Assembly: GCF_037201965.1 (NCBI RefSeq)
Contig: NZ_CP147518.1
Span: 3,093,001-3,157,000, forward strand
Direction: 5' to 3'
DNA length: 64,000 bases
Source of the DNA: Spirosoma sp. SC4-14
GTDB taxonomy: Bacteria; Bacteroidota; Bacteroidia; Cytophagales; Spirosomataceae
The notes beneath the pieces were generated by a model. It had not been told where the DNA came from and did no database searches. It saw nothing but the letters and a program-made list of their open reading frames with translations. Position 1 is the first letter of the stretch; every line of letters begins with the position of its first letter. The position numbers and the translations under genes are program-made. Shown in pieces: positions 16,735-24,599 of this stretch.

Positions 16735-19428
16735 TTATTCGCTACGTAATGAGTTGACAGGGTTCATCAGCGCACTGGCAATCGTTTTACTACCAATGGA
16801 TAGCAATACCATCACAAAGACCAGCAGAGCAGGGCCCGCAAAAAGCCACCAGCTTAGTTCAATCCGTGTAGCGTAATTGGCCAGCCAGTTGTTGACCAGA
16901 AAATACGTTACCGGCAAACCGATCAGAATGGATAACCACACAGTGCGTATAAAATCCTTCGAGAGCAGAACAAGCAGGTTTATCGTACTGGCTCCGATCA
17001 CTTTACGAATCCCAATTTCCTTGGTCCGTTTGGATACCGTAAACGTGGCTAAACCGAACAGGCCCAAACAGGAGATCAGAATGGCAAATCCCGTTAAGCC
17101 ACCAAAGACCTGCTGAAAGCGATCGTCGGCTTTATATTGTTTGTCATACTCACTGTCGAGAAAGAAATAGTTGAAGGGAGAATGGGAAAAATTAGCCTCG
17201 TATATGCGCTTCAGCGTGGCCAGGTGCTCTTCCGCATTTCCGCTGGTAAACTTCACGCTGGCAAATGAACTTAAATGAGGGGAGTATAGCAGGATAATAG
17301 GAATAAAGGCAGACTTGGGCGATTCGTAGTGGTAATTTTTGACGACTCCCCGGATCGTAGCCTGATGTCCCCACAAATCGACCCGCTTACCGATGGCCTG
17401 CTGAGGTGTTGGAATTTCCCATAAACGCAGCGTTTCCTCATTGACAATGAGTTGCCGATCGGTGGTGTCCGAAAAGCCGTACCGAGTGGTGGCATCGAAG
17501 TTCCTACCCGCCAATAGCCGTATCCCCATTAAGTCAATAAACGAAGTATCGATTGGCGTTATATAAAAGTTATAATAGGTTTTCCTGACTGCATCAGACA
17601 AATTGACGCCAGTGGATGTTCCCATTTGCGACGACACCAGCCCCGGTACAGTGCCGGAATACGCTACCGATCTGACCTGCGATTGAGCCAGCAGCATTTG
17701 TCGAAAGGATTCATAAGCCTGCTCACTATTAGTTCCCACCGGCGCTTTAACTACCAGCGTATGATCCATGCGAAGACCTAAATTCTGTTTCCGCAGAAAG
17801 GCCACCTGTTGGTAAACAGTGAACGTTTGAACTAACAGAATAAGAGTAATCGTCAGTTGAAAAACCACTAACGTCTTGCGTAGAAATACACCTTTGCTGG
17901 AACGCGAGAAATTGCCTTTCAGGACCGTAAGCGGCTCGAAAGTTGACAGTACAAAGGCGGGATAAAGGCCAGAAAGGCAACTGCTAAGTACTAAAAAGGC
18001 GGCTAGACTTTGCCAGAAAAATACGTCTCCAAACACCGTAAACCCTTCAGGCAATCCCGCCATCTGAACAAACACCGACCGCAGGGCTGCTACTAAACCT
18101 ATGGCCAGGACCCCAGCGATTCCATTGATGAAAACTGTTTCCAGAAAAACCTGAGTTCTGATTTGGGCCAGGGTGGACCCAATGACCTTTCTCATACCAA
18201 TTTCTTTGGCGCGATCAGTGGCTTTGGCCGTGGTCAGATTCACGTAGTTGACAAAGGCGCTCAGGAGTACCAGAAACGCTACCCCCATCAAGAAGTACAC
18301 CGACTGCGCGTCTCCGTTGGGTTCTGTTTCATACGTTTTGTGGGAATACAGATGAATATCGCCGATTTTCTGGCCAATTACCCGCTCGCTGGTTATCTTT
18401 TTTTCCTTGATCAATCGATCACTAAAGGCTGCCAGCGACTTTGTAAACCGCTCATAATTGGCATTTTCGGCCAGTTGTACATACGTGTATAGATTATTAC
18501 CGTTCCAGTCCTCTTCCTTTTGGTCAAAGTCCGACTGTAGCGTTGGGTAAGAGAACAGCATGTCAAATTTCAGATGGGTGTTGGCCGGGCTATCTGGCAC
18601 GACGCCTACGATCTCCAGCAGGATCTTATTTTGAGGGCGTGACACGTTCAGCGTTTTGCCCAGCACATCCAGCGTTCCGAAATAGGTCAACGCCATTGTT
18701 TGAGTCAGCACAACCTGCCGGGGTCTGGTAAAGATACTGGTTCGGGCCGCCCGAATCAGTGGGTAGTTGAACATGGCGAAAAAGGAGGAATCGACGGCCA
18801 GAGCCTGGTCAACTACGTAATACCGATCGCCAAGCTGAATAGTCAGTCGTTTGGTAAATGGTTTGGCCCGGGTGTAGTTAACGACCTCATTCATTTCCTG
18901 TTTGGCTTTGGGGCCGATCGGGTTGTATGTTTCGGCATCCTGAGCGTCGAGGGCGCCCCCATTCAGGTAATCCATAGTGAGCCGCACAATCCGATTCGCC
19001 AGGGGGTTGGTAGCCTCATAACTCAACTCGAAGCGCACATACTGGATTATCAGTAAGGCAACCGCCAAACCAGTGGCCAGCCCTATGAGGTTAATAAGGG
19101 CGAAGGTGGTGTCTTTTCGGAAAATTCGCAGAGCGATTTTGAAGTAGTTGCTGAGCATAAGCGGACTGAGCGAAGAATGAGGTGAATACGAGGTTTTCTG
19201 AGCGGTTTGAACGCTGAGTTGGCGAGCGATGAAATATGGACGACAAAATCGGATGACTTCCCGGATATACCGACGCCGGGCGGGTGTCTCGCCCAACTCA
19301 GCTACTTGTCGATCGAATTGTTCGTGGAGATCGCCGAGCAGTTCTTCCTGTAAATCTTCCGGGCAGAAGAGCCTGAGCAATTGATCGGCCCAGGCAGGCG
19401 GCAACGGTGCGGGCTGACGGTGGGGCAT
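16735..19428 (-). CDS. Duplicated FtsX-type permease with N-terminal prefix domain
   Basis: 897 residues. The prefix (WADQLLRLFCPEDLQEELLGDL) spans about residues 8-75 and a longer linker leads to Met91, where the permease starts (MLSNYFKIALRI). The first conserved cytoplasmic motif reads RAKEIGMRKVIGS and the second SKRTKEIGIRKVIGAS. The tail (TIASALMNPVNSLRSE) departs slightly from the KAALMNPVKSLRSE of the others, so this is a more diverged paralogue. It follows the PadR gene at 19432 with a 3-bp gap, so the two are co-transcribed and PadR probably controls it. No ATPase partner is visible. Confidence 0.92.
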   Translation of the reverse strand: MPHRQPAPLPPAWADQLLRLFCPEDLQEELLGDLHEQFDRQVAELGETPARRRYIREVIRFCRPYFIARQLSVQTAQKTSYSPHSSLSPLMLSNYFKIALRIFRKDTTFALINLIGLATGLAVALLIIQYVRFELSYEATNPLANRIVRLTMDYLNGGALDAQDAETYNPIGPKAKQEMNEVVNYTRAKPFTKRLTIQLGDRYYVVDQALAVDSSFFAMFNYPLIRAARTSIFTRPRQVVLTQTMALTYFGTLDVLGKTLNVSRPQNKILLEIVGVVPDSPANTHLKFDMLFSYPTLQSDFDQKEEDWNGNNLYTYVQLAENANYERFTKSLAAFSDRLIKEKKITSERVIGQKIGDIHLYSHKTYETEPNGDAQSVYFLMGVAFLVLLSAFVNYVNLTTAKATDRAKEIGMRKVIGSTLAQIRTQVFLETVFINGIAGVLAIGLVAALRSVFVQMAGLPEGFTVFGDVFFWQSLAAFLVLSSCLSGLYPAFVLSTFEPLTVLKGNFSRSSKGVFLRKTLVVFQLTITLILLVQTFTVYQQVAFLRKQNLGLRMDHTLVVKAPVGTNSEQAYESFRQMLLAQSQVRSVAYSGTVPGLVSSQMGTSTGVNLSDAVRKTYYNFYITPIDTSFIDLMGIRLLAGRNFDATTRYGFSDTTDRQLIVNEETLRLWEIPTPQQAIGKRVDLWGHQATIRGVVKNYHYESPKSAFIPIILLYSPHLSSFASVKFTSGNAEEHLATLKRIYEANFSHSPFNYFFLDSEYDKQYKADDRFQQVFGGLTGFAILISCLGLFGLATFTVSKRTKEIGIRKVIGASTINLLVLLSKDFIRTVWLSILIGLPVTYFLVNNWLANYATRIELSWWLFAGPALLVFVMVLLSIGSKTIASALMNPVNSLRSE

Positions 19429-19431
19429 GAT

Positions 19432-19758
19432 TCAGGAGAAAGATAGGTTCGGGATAGCCTCCCATAAGTCATTGCGTACCTGTCGCATCTCATCCAGTGT
19501 GCGTTTACCGTAAGCGGTAATCGAAAAAAGGCGCTTTCGGCGTCCTCCACGGGCCGTCGTAGCGCCACCCAGTTCCGATTTGACAAATCCTTTTTCCTCC
19601 AGCCGATATAAGGCGACATGGACTCCGCTGAGGTTGATGGAACGGTTGGATCGTTGCTTTAACTCGTCGGCAATATTGAGTCCATAAGCCGTGCCATTTA
19701 ATAGCGCCACCGTCAGCAGAACGAGTTCTTCAAACTCCCCCAGATAAGTTCTACCCAT
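19432..19758 (-). CDS. PadR-family transcriptional regulator
   Basis: 108 residues, a single winged-helix domain with almost no C-terminal dimerization extension. Characteristic stretches are LGEFEELVLLTVALL, HVALYRLEEKGFVKSELG and ARGGRRKRLFSITAYGKRTL. PadR proteins usually repress an adjacent transport or stress gene and respond to small ligands. The gene lies 3 bp before the permease at 16735-19428. A palindrome at 19869-19886, about 110 bp upstream of the start, resembles palindromes upstream of the other two padR genes in the window and is a candidate operator. Confidence 0.93.
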   Translation of the reverse strand: MGRTYLGEFEELVLLTVALLNGTAYGLNIADELKQRSNRSINLSGVHVALYRLEEKGFVKSELGGATTARGGRRKRLFSITAYGKRTLDEMRQVRNDLWEAIPNLSFS

Positions 19759-19868
19759 ATCCCAATTCGTTAATCAGCTAATTTTCTTGCTATTTGCTAA
19801 ACAAATGAAATGCCACAAGTGTATTGTGCAGACTATCAGTTGCTTGTGTCTTTTTCAGACGTCATTAG

Positions 19869-19886
19869 CTGTCCGAAAGCGTACAG
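19869..19886. promoter_or_regulatory. Candidate PadR operator palindrome (ctGTCCGaaagCGtACag)
   Basis: Seven-base arms around a 4-nt centre, with one mismatch, lie 110 bp upstream of the padR start at 19758. A weaker copy follows at 19891-19906. The core GTCCG-N4-CG(G/T)AC is shared with 27436-27453 and, less exactly, with 30637-30652, each upstream of a padR gene. Function is inferred from position and similarity alone. Confidence 0.5.
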
Positions 19887-19976
19887 TTTATGTCCGTTCC
19901 TGAACAGAATCGATGGGTTCAATTTCCCTGGAGCAACAGATTGAATACAATAGTCTATTGCTCCAGGCTGGCATTT

Positions 19977-20786
19977 TTATGCGTTGCCTGCGGTTAATTT
20001 TTTGCCCGTGAGCCTAACAACGTCCTTGTAGAAATGGCTCATGTCGTAATAGCCGTACTCGTAAGGCGAGAACTGATTTTTATGGGCGACGTAATTGGAT
20101 AAGGCCGTTCGCGCTCTCATTATCGAAAGATATTGTTTGGGCGGGCTCCCAATAACCCGGTGGAAATACCGATTGATCGTTTTGGAGGTCAGAAACAGGC
20201 GGTCGGCAAGCTGCCCCGTGTTCAGTTCCATACCGTTCGCGCCAAACGTACCAATGGTATGGCTCACCATCGTTCGGTAATGGTCAGGCTTATTCCTACC
20301 GTTTAACCGACTCAAAAAGAACGACTCAAGCAGATTGACACGCTCGTCAAAATCGATAGCCTGTTTAACGCGCTGAATGAGCGGTGCGGGCCAAACGGTT
20401 TCCAGCGGCACCACCCGATCTCGAAACTGCACCTGATTGATGCCAAGAATCGCTTCCAGGCCACCCGGAAAAAACTTGACTGTAACAATATGATCGGTTG
20501 GCAGATTATGCCGCTCAACGATGTTGTTTCGCAGAATGAGCACATCGGTCTGCTTCTGAATCTGGTAGATGGTTGAGCCCACAGTTAGCTGATACGGTTC
20601 TCCCAGATTGATGTAGCAGGTTGGTGTCCAGCTCGGGAACATCCTGACCGTAAACAGGTTATTAGCCACCTGCCGAAAGGTTTCTTCTGGAGACGATTCC
20701 GAAATAAACTCAATGTAACTGGCTAGTTCATTTTGCGGAAAGTAGAATCGATACAGCTTTCGGATGTTGTCGAAGATTTCCGTCAT
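19977..20786 (-). CDS. AraC-family transcriptional regulator
   Basis: 269 residues from ATG 20786 (a TTG two codons upstream is less likely). The C-terminal third carries the AraC DNA-binding domain: LADRLFLTSKTINRYFHRVI for the first helix-turn-helix, followed by QYLSIMRARTALSNY and YGYYDMSHFYKDVVRLTGK for the second. The N-terminal half (residues 1-150) resembles the DUF6597-type sensor domain seen in Bacteroidota AraC proteins; its ligand is not known. It lies 12 bp downstream of a decayed nuclease gene on the same strand. No target can be named. Confidence 0.88.
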   Translation of the reverse strand: MTEIFDNIRKLYRFYFPQNELASYIEFISESSPEETFRQVANNLFTVRMFPSWTPTCYINLGEPYQLTVGSTIYQIQKQTDVLILRNNIVERHNLPTDHIVTVKFFPGGLEAILGINQVQFRDRVVPLETVWPAPLIQRVKQAIDFDERVNLLESFFLSRLNGRNKPDHYRTMVSHTIGTFGANGMELNTGQLADRLFLTSKTINRYFHRVIGSPPKQYLSIMRARTALSNYVAHKNQFSPYEYGYYDMSHFYKDVVRLTGKKLTAGNA

Positions 20787-20798
20787 TTTCAAGTTAAG

Positions 20799-21841
20799 TT
20801 ACTTATTGCGGTTAAGCTTTTGCTGAGCAATTTGAATGGCTTTGTGTAGTTTTTCCTGCAATAGCTTTGGATGGGGGAGGGTTGTCAGATAGTCGGCAAC
20901 ACGGATGTTGCTCTTATCTATTTGGAGCAGTTCGACATGCTCTTAGTTGTTACCCGTGCAGAGGATTAGGCCAATAGGCGTATTCTCTCCGTCAATTTGT
21001 TCATATTTTTCCAGATATCGTAAATACAATTCCATCTGCCCTTTATAGCTGGCTTCAAACTCGCCCAGTTTCAGATCAATAGCCACTAGACATTTTAGTC
21101 GACGATGATAAAACAATAGATCGATGTAATAATCGCGGCTATCGATACTAATACGTTTCTGTCGGGCCATAAACGCGAAATCACTGCCCATTTCAACCAA
21201 GAAACGCTGCAATTCAACAATAATGGCTGTTTCGAGGTCTTTTTCGGAATAAGTGTCAGATAAACCCAAAAAATCCAGGACGTAAGGATCACGAAACACT
21301 AGATCGGGGCTAATTTTCTGCTCTTTACGAAGTACAGTCAAGTCATTTTGAATCGTCTGCTCAGGTTTTTTGCTGATAGCTGTGCGCTCGTAGAGCATGG
21401 AGTCGATGCGTTCGCGAAATGTGCGGACACTCCATTTTTCGAGTATGCACATCTGAGTATAAAATTCCCGTTTCAACGGGTCGTTTATTGGAATTAGCGC
21501 TAACAGATGCGTCCAGCTCAATTGTCGTATCACTGATACGACAATCTGCTCGTCGGGAAATACCTTGGAAAACTGCATCATACGACGCAGTTTTTTTCGG
21601 CGAAAGATGCTCCAAACTCAGATTCTAACTGCTGGCTTATTGCACTGACAAGGTGCTTGCCATAGGTTTCTGCGCTGCTATATTGATCCAACTCATTATT
21701 GACTCGACGGCCGACTTGCCAGTATAAGTAACTCATGGCTGCATTGACCGATGTGGCCATCTGCTGTTTGCTGGCTTCGATCAGTAGTCTAATATCGGAA
21801 ACGATGATATGTTCTGAGTGTGGAGTTGGATTCATAATCAA
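20799..21841 (-). pseudogene. YhcG/DUF1016-type PDDEXK nuclease, disrupted by a frameshift and a stop
   Basis: The N-terminal DUF1016_N part is read from 21841 to about 21600 (LLIEASKQQMATSVNAAMSY), then a -1 frameshift in a run of seven A (minus strand, 21592-21598) breaks EKNLRRMMQFSKVFPDEQ. The second frame runs to a TAA at 20943-20945, after PIGLILCTGNN, where homologues continue. Reading through that stop, the same frame goes on for 47 codons (EHVELLQIDKSNIRVADYLT...) to the natural end at 20799. The PDDEXK core is otherwise intact (RDYYIDLLFYHRRLKCLVAIDLKLGEF as separate motifs). Two independent lesions make a sequencing artefact unlikely. Intact members are linked to mobile or defence contexts; the exact role is unknown. 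Confidence 0.88.
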
Positions 21842-21897
21842 TAGTTACGGTGTTGGTCATCTATTTTGCTAATCATAGGGAAATCTCCCTCATAAGG

Positions 21898-23187
21898 TTA
21901 GCGGAGGTTGAATGCCTGGAAGACAGTTTTTCCACCAGTTTTCAACGCTACATCTTTCACCGCGCCTGTTCCCCGAAACCCATATGTAATTCCTACAATT
22001 TCTACGTTCTTTGTCGGAAGCGGTGCTGAGTAAGCCACTTTATCATTGACGGTATAATAGAGTTTTTGGCCGTCGCTGTGGCATGTTACGTGAACCCAAT
22101 CCGAAAAATCAACCCCCAATCCAGACAAATCTGTGTTTTTGCCGGATACAGTCCGGGCGCCATCCATCAGCATCAGTTCGGAAATACAGCCTTTGGTACA
22201 GAGTGGTATCGAGATCGGCATGTCGTTGGTCATCAGCACAATCCACGATTGCTGACAGGTGGCCGACCCTTCGCTGTATTCGTTCTTTACCCGGCAGTCA
22301 AAGGTGAAATCTGTAACGGGCACGGGCGCGAAATTGCCGACGTTGAAATACTTTAGTAGGGGTGCTTCGGGCTGTAGTGTTACGTTTTTCTGCTGGATGG
22401 TTGCAGTAGATAATCGCATCTGTTCCGGTGTCATAAATTCGGCCGGCTTGAGGTAAATCGGAACGGATTTGGTCACAATGGTTCCTAACCAGCCGTTGGT
22501 AGGAATCAACAGCGAGTGCTCTTTCACGATCTCATGACCCACAATCAGCTTGGCCCGGTAAAAACCTGGTTCGTAATAGATGGATGTATGTGTCTGGCCA
22601 TTTTTGTCAACCACTTCCCGGCGGGCCTGATCCCAGGATTGCTGAATGTAGATCGAATCGGTAGGCGACGCTGATGCATCGTACGTGAAAATGACCGAGT
22701 TTGGAATGGTACGGGTCAGGGGCTTGCTGCTAAAGCTGTACTGAGCGGCATCGACCTGCGGATTTTTCTGCTCAAAGGCCACCATCCCAAGTAAAACAAT
22801 CCCAAGTGTAATGCCTGACATCCAGCCCAGCCGACGCCAGTTGATGGACGGCTTCATCGGTATGGCCACTATCGGCTCAGCAGTACCGGAGGATTGCGTG
22901 GTGGATTCTATCGGCATACTCAACGATCGAACAAACTGCCGCCAGTCGGCGTAACCGGCAAACTGAGCCAGGGTATTTAGCGTGGTGCCGCTGGGCAAAT
23001 GCTGGTAATCGACCCGCCCCCAAATTCGGCGTAGCGTACTGGCGCTTAACGAAACGCCCGTTTCGTCCAGAATCCGCTGTTGCAGATTCTCAAAGTCGGT
23101 GCTTGTCCAGGTTTCGCTCGCTCCCCAATCGAGTTTCTGTTCGATCAATTGTTTGCAGCGGAGCAAATCGGTTGAATCGGAAACCAT
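21898..23187 (-). CDS. Membrane-anchored protein with cytoplasmic HTH-like N-terminus and lectin-like C-terminus
   Basis: 429 residues of no named family that I recognise. Residues 1-88 are soluble, with the pattern CKQLIEQKLDWG, DFENLQQRI, LSASTLRRIWGRV and TLAQFAGYADWRQF, reminiscent of a small helical recognition domain seen in Cytophagales. One membrane segment follows at about 134-155 (GWMSGITLGIVLLGMVAF). The exported part has beta-rich sequence; the last 150 residues (FTFDCRVKNEYSEGSA, WVHVTCHSDGQKLYYTVND) look like a concanavalin/LamG-type sandwich with several Cys. It is divergent from another lectin-like gene at 23391 across a 203-bp gap, so shared control is plausible. Confidence 0.6.
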   Translation of the reverse strand: MVSDSTDLLRCKQLIEQKLDWGASETWTSTDFENLQQRILDETGVSLSASTLRRIWGRVDYQHLPSGTTLNTLAQFAGYADWRQFVRSLSMPIESTTQSSGTAEPIVAIPMKPSINWRRLGWMSGITLGIVLLGMVAFEQKNPQVDAAQYSFSSKPLTRTIPNSVIFTYDASASPTDSIYIQQSWDQARREVVDKNGQTHTSIYYEPGFYRAKLIVGHEIVKEHSLLIPTNGWLGTIVTKSVPIYLKPAEFMTPEQMRLSTATIQQKNVTLQPEAPLLKYFNVGNFAPVPVTDFTFDCRVKNEYSEGSATCQQSWIVLMTNDMPISIPLCTKGCISELMLMDGARTVSGKNTDLSGLGVDFSDWVHVTCHSDGQKLYYTVNDKVAYSAPLPTKNVEIVGITYGFRGTGAVKDVALKTGGKTVFQAFNLR

Positions 23188-23390
23188 TGTCAGTCAGTGT
23201 GATACAACTTGAAAAAACTTGAATTCGGAATGATTTTACGTCGATGGGCTTTCTTGATACGTTTGCCAGCACAATCTAAATCAGCGTACGAGTTTACACG
23301 TTTTTACGATCAATTCCGATGCTGCCTACTGCCTCTCAAACGATCACGAATCACTTTTCTGTCAATCTGAACTCCTTAATCAATAACCGT

Positions 23391-24569
23391 ATGTACCGAA
23401 TCCTTTTTCTTCTGCTTTTCCTTTTAGCACAGATACGGCCTGCAAATGCCCAGAAAACGCCCGTTCGTAAACCCCAGGAACTACACATCCCGATGACAGC
23501 CGAGCGGTGGAGTTATGCACCGGGGCAGGTTGAATTTCTGGCTGGCAAAGAGGCTGGTATCATGAAAATCATAAAAGGCCCCAAAAGCATCGTACTGAAA
23601 GACGTAACGTTCAGTAATGGCACTATCGAATACGATGTCGAACTTACAGGCCCCGGTTTTCCCGGTATCAATTTCCGAATGGATGCCGAACAGCAGAATG
23701 GCGAAAATTTTTATATCCGTTCGTTCGGCAAAGTAACGCCCGATGTACGAACCACACTGCAATATGCTCCCATCGTGAAGGGAATGAGTATGTGGGATTT
23801 AACGGACGAATACCAGACGGGGGCAACCATCGCCGAAACGGGCTGGAACCACGTAAAACTGGTGATTTCGGGTCGGCAGATGAAAGCCTATGTCAACGAC
23901 ATGAGCAAACCAGCGCTGATTGTGCCTGAATTGGAAAGCCCGGAAGGGTCAGGGGCTATCTCGCTGAGTGGTTCGGTCAATTATGCCAATTTCATTATCA
24001 AACCTGATGGTACCGAAGGGCTCAATCCAGAAGCCGGCTATAACATCGTCGCCCACGATACGCGCTATCTGCGAAACTGGCTGGTCAGTGAACCTTTCCT
24101 GTTGCCATTTGGCAAAGAACCGGTTATTGGCGTACAGAGCACCTATGGAAAAACAGGCCGGGCCGAACTCCCCGATAGCACTACGCGCTGGTCGCCCATC
24201 AGTGCCAAAAACCGAAACATGGTCAACCTGAGCCGACGCTTTGCCCATAAAGATGGTGAAGTACGTCTGATGGCCTGGCTCAAAACTACTATACAATCCA
24301 GCAAAGCGCAGGAGCGGCTGCTGAATCTGGGCTTTAGCGACGAAGTATGGGTTTTCGTGAACGGGCAATTCCTGTATGCCGACAAAAATTATTTCGGAAC
24401 CCCGCAGCAAAAATTCCCCGCTGGCCGGTGCACGATTGACAACACGAGTATCAAACTTCCTCTGAAAGAGGGTAATAACGAAATTCTGATTGGACTGGCC
24501 AATTATTTCTACGGTTGGGGTATCGTTGCCCGACTGGACGATACCGTTGGGATTCAGACCATGAAATAA
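23391..24569 (+). CDS. Secreted concanavalin-like (DUF1080/LamG-type) protein
   Basis: 392 residues from ATG 23391, which starts a good signal peptide (MYRILFLLLFLLAQIRPANA, cleavage before QK); an ATG at 23319 would add 24 residues ahead of it. The first half resembles DUF1080/laminin-G sandwiches (FSNGTIEYDVELTGPGFPGI, NHVKLVISGRQMKAYVND). The second half has a distinct beta domain ending with DEVWVFVNGQFLYADK and NEILIGLANYFYGWGIVARL. Such modules bind or process carbohydrates, but no catalytic residues can be assigned. A permease gene follows 30 bp downstream without a visible terminator, so the two may be co-transcribed. Confidence 0.65.
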   Translation: MYRILFLLLFLLAQIRPANAQKTPVRKPQELHIPMTAERWSYAPGQVEFLAGKEAGIMKIIKGPKSIVLKDVTFSNGTIEYDVELTGPGFPGINFRMDAEQQNGENFYIRSFGKVTPDVRTTLQYAPIVKGMSMWDLTDEYQTGATIAETGWNHVKLVISGRQMKAYVNDMSKPALIVPELESPEGSGAISLSGSVNYANFIIKPDGTEGLNPEAGYNIVAHDTRYLRNWLVSEPFLLPFGKEPVIGVQSTYGKTGRAELPDSTTRWSPISAKNRNMVNLSRRFAHKDGEVRLMAWLKTTIQSSKAQERLLNLGFSDEVWVFVNGQFLYADKNYFGTPQQKFPAGRCTIDNTSIKLPLKEGNNEILIGLANYFYGWGIVARLDDTVGIQTMK

Positions 24570-24599
24570 GTGCCTTCATAATCTATTATTTTCCTGACC

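Noticed and set aside
21578..21600. Programmed -1 frameshift at the A7 run of the YhcG-like gene
   Set aside because: A second in-frame stop downstream and no supporting slippery-site structure make pseudogene decay the simpler reading.
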